Below are positions 1-8,352 of a stretch of DNA of 64,000 nt, in pieces. The position numbers and the translations under genes are program-made. Within the stretch, counting starts at the first letter, position 1; every line of letters begins with the position of its first letter. Source of the DNA: Hymenobacter sublimis (GTDB lineage: Bacteria; Bacteroidota; Bacteroidia; Cytophagales; Hymenobacteraceae); assembly GCF_023101345.1 (NCBI RefSeq), contig NZ_CP095848.1, forward strand, positions 309,501-373,500. Reading direction: 5' to 3'. The notes beneath the pieces are model-generated. The model saw only the letters and a list, made by a program, of their open reading frames with translations. It ran no database searches and was not told the origin of the DNA.

Positions 1-553
1 CGCTGCTCATTACGGCCTTGGCAATGGGCTGCCACTGGGCCTGTTCTTCGGCCGGGGCCACGAAGGTAAAGACGTAAAGCTGGTCGCCTTCGATGGCGTA
101 CTGCACGAACTGGTACTTGCGGATGGGGGCCAGGTTGCCCCCGCGGCGGTTGTCCGTAACCGTCGATACAAACTCCAGGGCCACGTAGTCGCGCTTATTT
201 ACCGTGCGGATATCTTCCTGCAGAAACTGCACTTTAGAGTACATGTTCTGAATGCTGGCCTTGTAAATTTTCAGCAGCAGAGCGTAGTCGCGGTTGCTGA
301 AGGTGGTCGGCTTCTGGGCCACGCTCAGGTCGATGCGGCCGCTGGGGTTGCTGAACACGGCCAGGGGCTTGCGAGCGGCCGGATACTTGGCGGCAATACC
401 ATCGTCGGGCAGAGCCGCAAAGCCCTCAGGCACTCCCAGGGTAATATTCTGGCCAATGGGAGTTTTTTTCAGCTTGGGGCCAGCAAAGGCCACCAGGGCT
501 CCGAATACGAACAGCAAGGAAGCAAGGCGGAAAAATCGGGGCGTCATCATCAT
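1..553 (-). CDS. Secreted protein of unknown function, DcrB/PsbP-like (3' end cut by window edge)
   Basis: The frame is open from three consecutive ATG codons (553, 550, 547) to the window edge, about 184 residues with no stop. The N-terminus is a clear signal peptide (basic start, hydrophobic stretch ending near FGALVAFAG), so the product is exported. The mature part (IGQNITLGVPEGF, then a block of alternating strands including LAVFSNPSGRIDLSV and QLYVFTFVAP) resembles the DcrB/PsbP fold of small periplasmic or lipoprotein domains; this is a fold-level impression, not a motif match. The C-terminus lies outside the window. Which of the three ATGs is used cannot be told. No function is claimed. 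Confidence 0.7.
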   Translation of the reverse strand, partial: MMMTPRFFRLASLLFVFGALVAFAGPKLKKTPIGQNITLGVPEGFAALPDDGIAAKYPAARKPLAVFSNPSGRIDLSVAQKPTTFSNRDYALLLKIYKASIQNMYSKVQFLQEDIRTVNKRDYVALEFVSTVTDNRRGGNLAPIRKYQFVQYAIEGDQLYVFTFVAPAEEQAQWQPIAKAVMSS

Positions 554-727
554 CAAGGGAAGAAAGGAGGTAGGAGCCGTGCCCCAGCGGGGCGGGAGCG
601 GCAAACGATACCTTGCAAATGCAAAGCTCCGAAGCCACAACGACTTCGGAGCGCAAAAAAATCTGCTACGCGCACAGCATAGCCAAAACGAATCCGGGCA
701 ATCCGACCAATCCGTTTAATCTGTGGT

Positions 728-1180
728 TTAGCGGCGCTTTTTCGAAACCGACACCGACGGATACTTGATGCTCACTTTCTTCCAGTACACGTAGTTGCCG
801 GTTTTAGCTTCAATCAGGTAGGTGCCCGCAGGAATGCGGCCCAGGTCCACTGGCTCGCCGGTGTTGTTCTGCGGGTCGAGCTCGGTAGTGTACACGGGCT
901 GCTTTTTGTAGTTGGTCATCACCAGCGTGCCGGGTTTGGTGAACTGCTGGGTGAAGCTGAGCATGATGCTCTGCCCGCTGGAGGAAGGAAATACGTCGAT
1001 GCCCGAAAGGGTTTCAACCCGCTTGATGGGGCCGTTCAGGGTCACGGGCTCCACCTCCGACTTGGTCTTGATTTCCGTGCCGTTGTCGGACTTGGTTTTG
1101 GTTTTAACCTTGGTCTGGGCCTGAGCAGCGGAGAAAGACAAGAGCGTAGCGGCCAGGGCGAGCAGAACGGGGCGTTTCAT
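728..1180 (-). CDS. Small exported protein of unknown function
   Basis: 150 residues from the ATG at 1180, chosen because it opens a signal peptide (MKRPVLLALAATLLSFSAAQAQ); the open frame continues upstream but that extension has no signal sequence. After cleavage come a lysine/threonine-rich stretch (TKVKTKTKSDNGTEIKTKSE) and a compact beta-rich domain ending IPAGTYLIEAKTGNYVYWKKVSIKY, which looks like the last strands of an Ig- or transthyretin-like domain and also recalls T9SS C-terminal domains. The basic tail VSVSKKRR is unusual. It lies 174 bp from the upstream gene on the same strand and is transcribed away from aspS. Function unknown. Confidence 0.65.
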   Translation of the reverse strand: MKRPVLLALAATLLSFSAAQAQTKVKTKTKSDNGTEIKTKSEVEPVTLNGPIKRVETLSGIDVFPSSSGQSIMLSFTQQFTKPGTLVMTNYKKQPVYTTELDPQNNTGEPVDLGRIPAGTYLIEAKTGNYVYWKKVSIKYPSVSVSKKRR

Positions 1181-1390
1181 ATGGGTAAAAGAAGGTTGTG
1201 GCACGTAAAGAATGGTTGGTATGGGGTAGTTTGCATACTCCGTGCCGGATTTGGGCCGGGCCTGCAAAAAAGGAGCCTCTATCCGGTAAATCCTAGTTTT
1301 CCTCAACTATGGCCCCGGTAAGTCCCGTTCCCAAGTCGAGGTTTTTTCAGCATTCGACTGATTTTCCTGCCTACCTTCGCCCTATTAATA

Positions 1391-1490
1391 GAACTCAGAG
1401 CTGAGAAGTCAGAAGTGAGAAAAGCGAACCTTAATGGGGCTTGCTTATTCCCTTTCTTCTCGGTTCTAGGCTCTCACTTCTCAGTTCTAC
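1391..1490. repeat. Imperfect inverted repeat in the aspS 5' leader
   Basis: The word GAACTGAGAAGTGAGA and variants occur on the left (from 1391, GAACTCAGAGCTGAGAAGTC then AGAAGTGAGA) and, as reverse complement, on the right (CTCTCACTTCTCAGTTCT, ending 1488), around a pyrimidine-rich centre. The right arm stops a few bases before the aspS ATG, so the transcript would carry a hairpin next to the start codon. It is built like the other intergenic repeats of this window but from a different word. Confidence 0.6.
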
Positions 1491-1493
1491 CTC

Positions 1494-3257
1494 ATGCTCC
1501 GGACTCATACCTGCGGCGAATTGCGCCCCGAACACATTGGTTTAACCGTTACGCTCTGCGGCTGGGTTCAGCGCACCCGCGACAAAGGCGGCATCCTGTG
1601 GGTTGACCTGCGCGACCGGTACGGCCTCACGCAGCTGGCCCTGGAAGAAGGGGTAGAAACCGCCGAGGTGCGCGAGCAGGCCCGCCAGCTGGGCCGCGAG
1701 TTTGTGCTGGCCGTTACGGGCCGGGTGGCCGAGCGCCACTCCAAAAACGACAAGATGCCCACCGGGAGCATTGAAATTCGGGTAGAGAAGCTGGAGGTGC
1801 TAAATCCGGCCAAGTTGCCGCCCTTCCTGATCGAGGACGACACCGACGGCGGCGACGACCTGCGGATGAAGTACCGCTACCTCGATTTGCGCCGCTCACC
1901 CGTGCGCCAGAACCTGATGCTGCGCCACCGCGTGGCCCAAGCTACCCGCCGCTACCTCGACGGGCAGGAGTTCATTGAGGTAGAAACGCCCGTGCTCATC
2001 AAAAGCACTCCGGAAGGCGCCCGCGACTTCGTGGTGCCTTCGCGCATGAATGCCGGCGAGTTCTACGCCCTGCCCCAGAGCCCCCAGACGTTCAAGCAGT
2101 TGCTGATGGTGTCGGGCTTTGATAGGTACTTCCAGATTGTAAAGTGCTTCCGCGACGAAGACCTGCGCGCCGACCGCCAGCCCGAATTCACGCAGATTGA
2201 CTGCGAAATGTCGTTTGTGGAGCAGGAAGACATCCTGAACACCTTTGAGGGCCTGGTGCAGTACCTCTTCCGGGAGGTGAAGAACCTGGAAATCGGCCAG
2301 CTGCCCCGCATGACGTACGCCGACGCCATGCGCTACTACGGCAACGACAAGCCCGACACGCGCTTTGAAATGCGCTTCGTGGAGCTCAGCGAGGTAGTAA
2401 AAGGCCACGGCTTCCCGGTATTTGAGGCTGCCGGCCTGGTAGTGGGCATCAACGCCACCGGCGCCGCCAGCTATACCCGCAAGCAGCTTGATGAGCTGAC
2501 TGAGTACGTGAAACGTCCCCAGATTGGCGCGACCGGCCTCGTGTACGCCCGCGTGGAAGCCGATGGCTCCGTGAAGTCGTCGGTGGATAAGTTTTACTCC
2601 CAGGAAGTGCTGCAGCAGTGGAAAGCCGCCTTCAACGCCCAGCCCGGCGACTTGCTGCTGGTGCTGGCCGGTGAGCCGAATAAAACCCGCAAAGCCCTTT
2701 CGGAACTGCGCCTGGAAATAGGCCAGCGCCTCGGCCTGCGCGACAAGGACACCTTCTCGGCTTTGTGGGTGGTCGATTTCCCGCTGCTGGAATACAATGA
2801 GGAAGAAGGCCGCTACTTCGCCATGCACCACCCCTTCACCTCGCCCAAACCCGAAGACGTAGCCCTGCTCGACTCGCCCGAAACCATCGGGGAAGTGCGC
2901 GCCAACGCCTACGACATGGTTATCAACGGGGTAGAGGTAGGAGGCGGCTCCATTCGCATCCACGACCGCGCGGTGCAGGCCCGTATGTTCTCGTTGCTAG
3001 GTTTCTCCGATGAAGAAGCCAAAGCCCAGTTCGGTTTCCTGCTCGACGCTTTCGAGTACGGCGCCCCGCCCCACGGTGGCATTGCTTTCGGCTTCGACCG
3101 TCTCTGCAGCCTCTTCGGCGGCGCCGATTCCATCCGCGACTTCATTGCCTTCCCGAAAAACAACTCCGGCCGCGACGTCATGATTGACTCGCCCTCGCCC
3201 ATTTCAGATGCTCAATTAAAGGAACTGAGCATTGCTACGGCGGTTGTTGGGAAGTAA
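1494..3257 (+). CDS. aspS: Aspartate-tRNA ligase
   Basis: 587 residues, the normal size for a bacterial-type class IIb AspRS. It charges tRNA-Asp in the cytoplasm. Visible in order: the N-terminal OB-fold anticodon-binding domain ([17 protein letters not shown], about 15-110); class II motif 1/2 region with the aspartate-specific QSPQ loop ([20 protein letters not shown]) and [19 protein letters not shown]; the bacterial GAD insertion (about 290-420); and motif 3 ([10 protein letters not shown], near 530-540). The ATG at 1494 gives the usual N-terminus [17 protein letters not shown] -7-like element TACCTTCG lies at 1372-1379. Whether the enzyme also charges tRNA-Asn cannot be decided here; no GatCAB genes are in the window. 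Confidence 0.97.
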   Translation: MLRTHTCGELRPEHIGLTVTLCGWVQRTRDKGGILWVDLRDRYGLTQLALEEGVETAEVREQARQLGREFVLAVTGRVAERHSKNDKMPTGSIEIRVEKLEVLNPAKLPPFLIEDDTDGGDDLRMKYRYLDLRRSPVRQNLMLRHRVAQATRRYLDGQEFIEVETPVLIKSTPEGARDFVVPSRMNAGEFYALPQSPQTFKQLLMVSGFDRYFQIVKCFRDEDLRADRQPEFTQIDCEMSFVEQEDILNTFEGLVQYLFREVKNLEIGQLPRMTYADAMRYYGNDKPDTRFEMRFVELSEVVKGHGFPVFEAAGLVVGINATGAASYTRKQLDELTEYVKRPQIGATGLVYARVEADGSVKSSVDKFYSQEVLQQWKAAFNAQPGDLLLVLAGEPNKTRKALSELRLEIGQRLGLRDKDTFSALWVVDFPLLEYNEEEGRYFAMHHPFTSPKPEDVALLDSPETIGEVRANAYDMVINGVEVGGGSIRIHDRAVQARMFSLLGFSDEEAKAQFGFLLDAFEYGAPPHGGIAFGFDRLCSLFGGADSIRDFIAFPKNNSGRDVMIDSPSPISDAQLKELSIATAVVGK

Positions 3258-3264
3258 GTAATCG

Positions 3265-3365
3265 TAACGCGAGGTTCCACCTCTGCGCACGTCCGCACCA
3301 CATGCAGTTTACCCGATGGTATTGCTGTGTGGCGCGAACGTGCGGGGAGGTGGAACGTCGCGTTA
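3265..3365. repeat. 100-bp intergenic inverted repeat after aspS
   Basis: Left arm from 3265 (TAACGCGAGGTTCCACCTC) and right arm ending 3365 (GAGGTGGAACGTCGCGTTA) pair over about 42 bp with several mismatches; the inner parts GCGCACGTCCGCACCACA and TGTGGCGCGAACGTGC also pair. The centre is short (about 3308-3323). There is no T-tract, so it is not a classical terminator. It begins 7 bp after the aspS stop codon. Confidence 0.75.
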
Positions 3366-3733
3366 TAAGTAGTGGCGCTGAAGTGTGTTCCGGTATAATT
3401 CCACACGCTGGTACCAGCTTAAGGACATAGTTACTATAGCTCGTTTGCTCCAAGAATTGCATTGGGATGAGTGCTACAGCGACGAAGCGTGGCATACACT
3501 GACTGTAGAATTAGGCTTCGGCAGGTGCAGGATACTTTACAAGCATTCTTCTATCGAAAGCAAGCTGATAGTAGGGTATTTGGGCTAGATAGTACTGCTA
3601 AGTTTCTGATGCTCAAGGAAAGGCGACAAGCTTTTGGTGCAAGCAGTTGGTGTAAGATTTAATCATTTTACGTAATTATTGTTATAAATAATTGTACTTT
3701 GTGTCATGTTGGACTGTAAGGGAATGGATTATT
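3366..3733. other. AT-richer stretch without a convincing gene
   Basis: This stretch between the repeat and the DUF937-OmpA gene is visibly richer in A+T than its neighbours. It holds one weak short frame (3385-3588) and the presumed promoter of the next gene (TACTTTG at 3695-3701). I recognise no RNA gene. It may be a decayed insertion. Confidence 0.5.
3385..3588 (+). CDS. Doubtful 67-residue ORF
   Basis: A frame that opens only at GTG (3385) and ends at TAG (3588), with no ATG inside. The product would be hydrophilic and mixed alpha/beta in look (DIVTIARLLQELHWDECYSD, then YKHSSIESKLIVGYLG). There is no signal peptide, no known motif and no visible ribosome-binding or promoter site. Codon use is less G+C-rich than in neighbouring genes. 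It may be a remnant of a longer gene or chance; it is listed because nothing else explains the segment. Confidence 0.2.
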   Translation: MFRYNSTRWYQLKDIVTIARLLQELHWDECYSDEAWHTLTVELGFGRCRILYKHSSIESKLIVGYLG

Positions 3734-5074
3734 ATGGAACACACCGTAACGCACACTTCACAAGTATTTTTCACCAGTAAGGTTGTAGATCGGCTGGCCG
3801 AGCAAACTCAGGAAAGCCAAGCTGGTATTTGGGTGGCTTTGGGCCAAATAGTCCCGACGGTGGTACACGCGCTGGTAGGGCGCATCAGTGGTCCTGATGG
3901 ACCTGAGGCAGTGTGGAAGCTGAGCCGGGAAGCCTACGGTGCCAACGTGCCCGAAACCATCTTGGAGCCAGGCCAGGAGGCATGGCTGCAACGGGGCGAG
4001 GCCCTGATGCGGGGTCTCATGGGGGAATCCTACAACATAACCAGCCTGCGAATAGCTTCTGCTGCCAACATCAACTCATCGGCGGTACACCACTTGTTCA
4101 GCGTGGCGGCGGTAGCGGCACTAGGCGTAGCCGGCGAGTACAGCCAGGAACAGAAGTTTGATGTGACGGGACTGGCGCATTGGTTGCAACAGGATGAGGC
4201 CACGTTTCGCCGGCTGCTGCTGGCCGGAGGTACCCGCCTGCCTACTCCCGCCGAAACCGGCCGGGAGCTTACTCCATTACCGGAAGTAGCCCTGGGGGTA
4301 GGCACCGAAATGGCAACTACTGCCGGCTCCTGGGCCGCGGTAGGCGGGGGCCGCACGTTTACGCCCGCACCGCCTGCACCTTCCACTGCTACCCAAATTG
4401 CCAGCCAGCCGTGGGTGTGGGGCGTGCTTTTACTGACGGCAGTTGGCCTGGGCTACTTCTTTGGTCATGACTCCGGAGAGAATCCGCAGAACGGCGCCAC
4501 GGCGGGGCTGGTACCTACCAGCACGGCAGCGGCTAGCGCACCTGCTAAGGCTGCTACAGCTGGCCGCTATGACCCCATCAATGATAAGTACATCTATGAC
4601 ACGGGGCAGCCTCTGATTTTACGGCTGGCTGATGGTACCACCCAAAAAGTAGGAGCCAGCTCCACAGAAAACCGCCTCTACACCTTCCTGGCCGACCCCC
4701 GCATGCAGGTTGACTCCGTGAACCGCACCAACGGGTGGATCAACTTCGACCGGGTGTACTTTGAGACGGCCCAGACCACGCTCACCGATGAGTCGTATCA
4801 GCAACTGCGCAACGTAGCCAGTATCCTGAAAACCTTCCCTAACTCAGTCGTGAAGATTGGCGGCTACTCTGACAGTACCGGTAATGCCCTCAAAAACTTC
4901 CGGCTAAGTGAGGAGCGGGCAAAAACTGCCATGCTAGTGCTAGCCAGCGAGGGCGTAGACCTGAACCGCCTGCAAGCCAAAGGCTACGGGAGCAAATACT
5001 TTGTTACGCCCAACAATACCGCCGAGGGCCGGGCTCTAAACCGGCGCATCAGCATTCGGGTAGTGAAGAAGTAA
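3734..5074 (+). CDS. DUF937-transmembrane-OmpA fusion protein
   Basis: 446 residues from the ATG at 3734 (MEHTVTHTSQVFF); the frame reaches 14 codons further up but that part overlaps the likely promoter. Residues about 10-190 match the DUF937 type (YidB-like; VVDRLAEQTQESQAGIWVAL, QIVPTVVHALVG). A Gly/Ala/Thr/Pro-rich linker leads to one membrane span (about 226-244, WVWGVLLLTAVGLGYFFG). Residues about 335-446 form an OmpA C-terminal peptidoglycan-binding domain (INFDRVYFETAQTTL, FRLSEERAKTAM, GYGSKYF, NRRISIRV). The likely layout is a cytoplasmic DUF937 part anchored by one span with OmpA in the periplasm, binding diaminopimelate. The stop codon lies inside a 71-bp palindrome. Exact role unknown. 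Confidence 0.85.
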   Translation: MEHTVTHTSQVFFTSKVVDRLAEQTQESQAGIWVALGQIVPTVVHALVGRISGPDGPEAVWKLSREAYGANVPETILEPGQEAWLQRGEALMRGLMGESYNITSLRIASAANINSSAVHHLFSVAAVAALGVAGEYSQEQKFDVTGLAHWLQQDEATFRRLLLAGGTRLPTPAETGRELTPLPEVALGVGTEMATTAGSWAAVGGGRTFTPAPPAPSTATQIASQPWVWGVLLLTAVGLGYFFGHDSGENPQNGATAGLVPTSTAAASAPAKAATAGRYDPINDKYIYDTGQPLILRLADGTTQKVGASSTENRLYTFLADPRMQVDSVNRTNGWINFDRVYFETAQTTLTDESYQQLRNVASILKTFPNSVVKIGGYSDSTGNALKNFRLSEERAKTAMLVLASEGVDLNRLQAKGYGSKYFVTPNNTAEGRALNRRISIRVVKK

Positions 5075-5141
5075 CAATCGACAGCACATAAAAAAAGCGC
5101 AGCCTTGGGCTGCGCTTTTTTTATGTGCTGTCGATTGTTAC
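5071..5141. terminator. Bidirectional terminator with perfect 34-bp arms
   Basis: Left arm 5071-5104 and right arm 5108-5141 are exact reverse complements around the 3-nt centre TTG. The core is GCGCAGCC/GGCTGCGC flanked by A7 and T7, so it can terminate both the OmpA-fusion gene (+) and nuoN (-). The arms run outward past the A/T tracts and include the TAA stop of the + strand gene (5072-5074). Confidence 0.93.
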
Positions 5142-5151
5142 GCTACGGCGC

Positions 5152-6558
5152 TTATAAGATGCCACTCACCAGGCCCGGTAGTACACCGAGTACTACCGTT
5201 AGCAAGGCCAGCAGCAGCAGGGCCGCCGACTGGAATGCGCTAACCGGCACTGGCTCGGCGGTGGTAGCATCAGGGTCGTTCATGTACATGGCAATAATGG
5301 GCCGCAGGTAGTAGTAAATGCTAACCATCGACATCACCACGGCAAACACCACGAGACCAATGTAGCCGTTCTCTACGGCGGCCGAGAACACAAAGAACTT
5401 GCCGAAGAAGCCACCCGTAAGCGGAATTCCAGCCAACGACAGCATGGCCACCGTCAATACAAAGGCCAGCAGCGGGTTGGTTTTGGCCAGGCCATTCAGG
5501 CCGTTATAGTCCTCGCGCATGCGCGCATCAGCCACCAACTTGAGTACCCCGAAAGCGGCCACAGTAGCGACGGAGTAAGCTAGGGAGTAGAAGAAAACGC
5601 CGTTAGCGGAAGCTCCTTCCAATTGTCCGTTGAAGGCTACTAGGCCAATCAGCAGGTAGCCAGCGTGCGATACGCTAGAGTAGGCCAGCATCCGCTTGAT
5701 GCTGGTTTGGGCTACGGCTCCTACGTTGCCAATTAGCAAGGTAAGTACGCACATGGCCGTGAGGGTAGGCAGCCACAGACCTTGGGCCGCAGCGGCCGGG
5801 AAGGCCTGCACCAGTAGCTTCAGGAAGGCCGCAAAGCCCGCCGTCTTCACCACCGTGCTCATGAAAGCCGCGAAGAAGGTAGGCGTGCCCTCGTACACAT
5901 CGGGGGTCCAGAAGTGGAAGGGCGCGGCCGATACTTTGAAGCCGATGCCAATCAGCATGAGCAGCATGCCAATGTAGAGCATGGGCGTGAGCGAGGCATT
6001 GACGGGGTTCTGTACCGCAAAGCTGATGTCGCGCAGCACGAAAGTGCCAGTGGCACCGTACACCAGAGCCATGCCGAAGAGCAGAATACCGGTGGCGAAG
6101 GCTCCCATCAGGAAGTACTTCAGGGCCGCTTCATTGGAGCGCAGGTTGCGCTTATCGGAACCCGCCAACACGTACATAGCAATACTCAGGGTTTCAATCC
6201 CCAGGAACAGCATCAGCAGGTGATTATACGACACCATCATGATGGCGCCTACCAGCGAGAAAAGCAGCAGAGAGTAGTACTCTGCAAGGTTAGCTTCGCC
6301 GTCGTGCACGTACTTCTGAGAGAAGGGTAGCAGCAGCAGGGCCGTCAGGACTACAATTCCAGTGAAGGCTACCGAGAAGTTGTCGACGACCAGCATGTCG
6401 TTAAAAAACGACTCTGTAGTGCCCCAGTCCAGGAAATTTACCCCGAATACCACGGCCAGCATGAGCATGGCCGCAGGTAGCAGCAACCGGTTGGAGCGGC
6501 GAAACCCGAGAAACAGGTTGCCCAGGCCCAGAACGGAAAGTAGAATGATTGAATTCAT
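5152..6558 (-). CDS. nuoN: NADH-quinone oxidoreductase subunit N
   Basis: 468 residues, an antiporter-like membrane subunit of complex I and one of three proton channels. About 14 hydrophobic spans are visible. Family markers: LFLGIETLSIAMYVLAGS with the conserved TM5 glutamate, the discontinuous helix around SAAPFHFWTPDVYEGTP, and IKRMLAYSSVSHAGYLLIGL with the TM7 lysine region. It is the last gene of the nuoK-L-x-M-N block, 51 bp behind nuoM, and its stop is followed by a strong terminator. The C-terminus (VLGVLPGLVSGIL) is typical. Confidence 0.97.
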   Translation of the reverse strand: MNSIILLSVLGLGNLFLGFRRSNRLLLPAAMLMLAVVFGVNFLDWGTTESFFNDMLVVDNFSVAFTGIVVLTALLLLPFSQKYVHDGEANLAEYYSLLLFSLVGAIMMVSYNHLLMLFLGIETLSIAMYVLAGSDKRNLRSNEAALKYFLMGAFATGILLFGMALVYGATGTFVLRDISFAVQNPVNASLTPMLYIGMLLMLIGIGFKVSAAPFHFWTPDVYEGTPTFFAAFMSTVVKTAGFAAFLKLLVQAFPAAAAQGLWLPTLTAMCVLTLLIGNVGAVAQTSIKRMLAYSSVSHAGYLLIGLVAFNGQLEGASANGVFFYSLAYSVATVAAFGVLKLVADARMREDYNGLNGLAKTNPLLAFVLTVAMLSLAGIPLTGGFFGKFFVFSAAVENGYIGLVVFAVVMSMVSIYYYLRPIIAMYMNDPDATTAEPVPVSAFQSAALLLLALLTVVLGVLPGLVSGIL

Positions 6559-6609
6559 TAGCGTAGGAGGGAGTTGCCACGGCGGAAGCCGCCGCGAACT
6601 ACCGTCAGT

Positions 6610-8079
6610 TTAGCGTTTTACTACCTCGTTCAGAATGCTCAGTACGCTGCCTTCCGACAGGTGCAGGAAGGTGTTCGGGAACAAGCCAATCCAGAATACC
6701 AGCACGATAAGTGGCACCAGCAAGGCCAGTTCCGCGCCGGTCAGGTCAGTGAAGGTAGCGGTGAAAGAGGAATCCGGGCCTAGCATCACCCGCTGGAACA
6801 TGCGTAGCAAGTACACCGCGCCCAGAATGATGGTCACGCCGGCCACGGCGCCCATCCAGGCATTGTACTGGTACACGCCGGCCAGCAGCAGAAACTCACC
6901 GACGAATCCATTGGTCAAAGGAAGGGCCACTGTACCGAGCAGCAACACCAGGAAGCACACCGTAAGCACCGGCGCCTGACGGGTTAGGCCACCCAGGTCG
7001 GCAATGCTGCGAGTGCCGGTGCGGCGCTCAATAGCATCGGCAATGAAGAACATACCTACTACGTTTACGCCGTGGGCCAGCATCTGAATGCTAGCGCCCT
7101 GCAAGCCCATTTGCGTCAGCGAAAACACGCCGGCAATCATCAGCCCTACGTGCGAGAGGGAGGAGTACGCAATCAGGCGCTTCACGTCCTGCTGACGGAT
7201 GGCAATGATGGCTCCGTAAATAATACCGATAACGGCCAGGATGAGCACTAGATTCTGCCACCGATCGACGCCCAGGGGCACCACGGGCAGCAGCCAGCGC
7301 ATGCAACCGTAAATACCCATCTTCAGCATAATGCCCGAGAGCAGCATGGTAGCCGGTGCGGGGGCTTCGGTGTAGGTGTCGGGCTGCCAGGTGTGGAAGG
7401 GGAAGATGGGCATCTTCACGGCGAAGGCCGCAAAAATCAGCCAGAACAGCCAGGCCTGGGTTTCGGCGGGTAGGTTCAGGTTGTAGAAGGAAGCCAGGTC
7501 GGAGTTGTGTGCCGCCAGCCCGTTGGCCGCGGGGCCGGTCTGGAAGTAGAGGTACACGAAGCCGGCCAGCATGAACAAGGAGCCGACGATGGTATACAAG
7601 AAAAACTTAAACGTGACTTTGGCCCGATTCGCGCCGCCCCATACACCGGCCAGGAAGTAAATCGGAATGAGGGCTACCTCCCAGAAGAAGTAGAACAGAA
7701 ACGCATCCTGAGCGGTAAAGACGCCAATCAGGCCGGTTTCCATAAACAAGACCAGGGCGTAGAACACCGACTCGTTCTCGAAATTGCGGCGGAAAGCGGC
7801 CAGCAGAATAATCGGCACCAGGAAAGCCGTCAATAGCACTAGCAGCAAGCTCAAACCGTCCATGCCCACGTGGAAGTTGATGCCCGCGGAGGCAATCCAG
7901 GGTAGGTTCAGCGAGAACTGACCGGAGTTGTTGGCGTTGAAGATGAAGGCCGCGTAGGCCGCCAACACAAATTCAACCAGCGCCGCGCCAAAGGCCGCGA
8001 CCCGGGCCGTGCGCCCTTTGAAGAAGTGCAGCAGCAGAGCGGCCGCCACGGGCCAGAGTAGGAGAAGGACAGTCAGCAT
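6610..8079 (-). CDS. nuoM: NADH-quinone oxidoreductase subunit M
   Basis: 489 residues, antiporter-like proton-pumping subunit. It carries FFWEVALIPIYFLAGVWG with the key glutamate of TM5, AVKMPIFPFHTWQPDTYTEA in the broken helix, and QQDVKRLIAYSSLSHVGLMI with the TM7 lysine. Its ATG overlaps the stop of the upstream small gene (TAATG, shared base 8079), so translation is probably coupled to that gene. NuoN follows 51 bp downstream. Slightly shorter than E. coli NuoM (about 509) but complete in its core. Confidence 0.97.
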   Translation of the reverse strand: MLTVLLLLWPVAAALLLHFFKGRTARVAAFGAALVEFVLAAYAAFIFNANNSGQFSLNLPWIASAGINFHVGMDGLSLLLVLLTAFLVPIILLAAFRRNFENESVFYALVLFMETGLIGVFTAQDAFLFYFFWEVALIPIYFLAGVWGGANRAKVTFKFFLYTIVGSLFMLAGFVYLYFQTGPAANGLAAHNSDLASFYNLNLPAETQAWLFWLIFAAFAVKMPIFPFHTWQPDTYTEAPAPATMLLSGIMLKMGIYGCMRWLLPVVPLGVDRWQNLVLILAVIGIIYGAIIAIRQQDVKRLIAYSSLSHVGLMIAGVFSLTQMGLQGASIQMLAHGVNVVGMFFIADAIERRTGTRSIADLGGLTRQAPVLTVCFLVLLLGTVALPLTNGFVGEFLLLAGVYQYNAWMGAVAGVTIILGAVYLLRMFQRVMLGPDSSFTATFTDLTGAELALLVPLIVLVFWIGLFPNTFLHLSEGSVLSILNEVVKR

Positions 8080-8348
8080 TAGCTAATCAGGTTGTTCTTT
8101 TGACGCCAAAAGCCGTGTGAAGCGGCAGCTTCCCGATCAGCAGGCGACAGTTTGAGCGCAAGATGAAGAGCGTAGAACCACCCGATGATGGTCCAGCCCA
8201 AAAGCAGATTCAGGAAGAATATGGTCCGACCGTTCTGCTGGTCACGACCGAAAAGGGCGGGCATTAAGTAGCACGTCAGCATGAACAAGGCTCCGGTGGA
8301 GGAAAAGCCTGGTTCGAGTATATCTGCTAGGAGTAATGCGCCCTGCAT
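8079..8348 (-). CDS. Small membrane protein, superinfection-immunity (T4 Imm-like) family, inside the nuo operon
   Basis: 89 residues with two hydrophobic segments: GALFMLTCYLMPALFG (about 19-34) and FFLNLLLGWTIIGWFYALHLAL (about 44-66), then a basic/polar tail. The NLLLGWTIIGWFYAL core is the signature I associate with the superinfection-immunity family (PF14373, named after phage T4 Imm). In cellular genomes these are mostly uncharacterised small membrane proteins. It sits 4 bp after nuoL and overlaps the nuoM start, so it is co-translated with two proton-pump subunits. An accessory complex I subunit, an assembly factor or a passenger gene are all possible; the family call is fairly sure, the role is not. 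Confidence 0.8.
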   Translation of the reverse strand: MQGALLLADILEPGFSSTGALFMLTCYLMPALFGRDQQNGRTIFFLNLLLGWTIIGWFYALHLALKLSPADREAAASHGFWRQKNNLIS

Positions 8349-8352
8349 GTAC

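Noticed and set aside
1896..2963. 355-codon open frame on the minus strand inside aspS
   Set aside because: Antisense shadow of a conserved essential gene.
3695..3701. Promoter of the DUF937-OmpA gene at TACTTTG
   Set aside because: One base short of TAnnTTTG and the only TTG nearby is 13 nt upstream, not 19; kept as a remark only.
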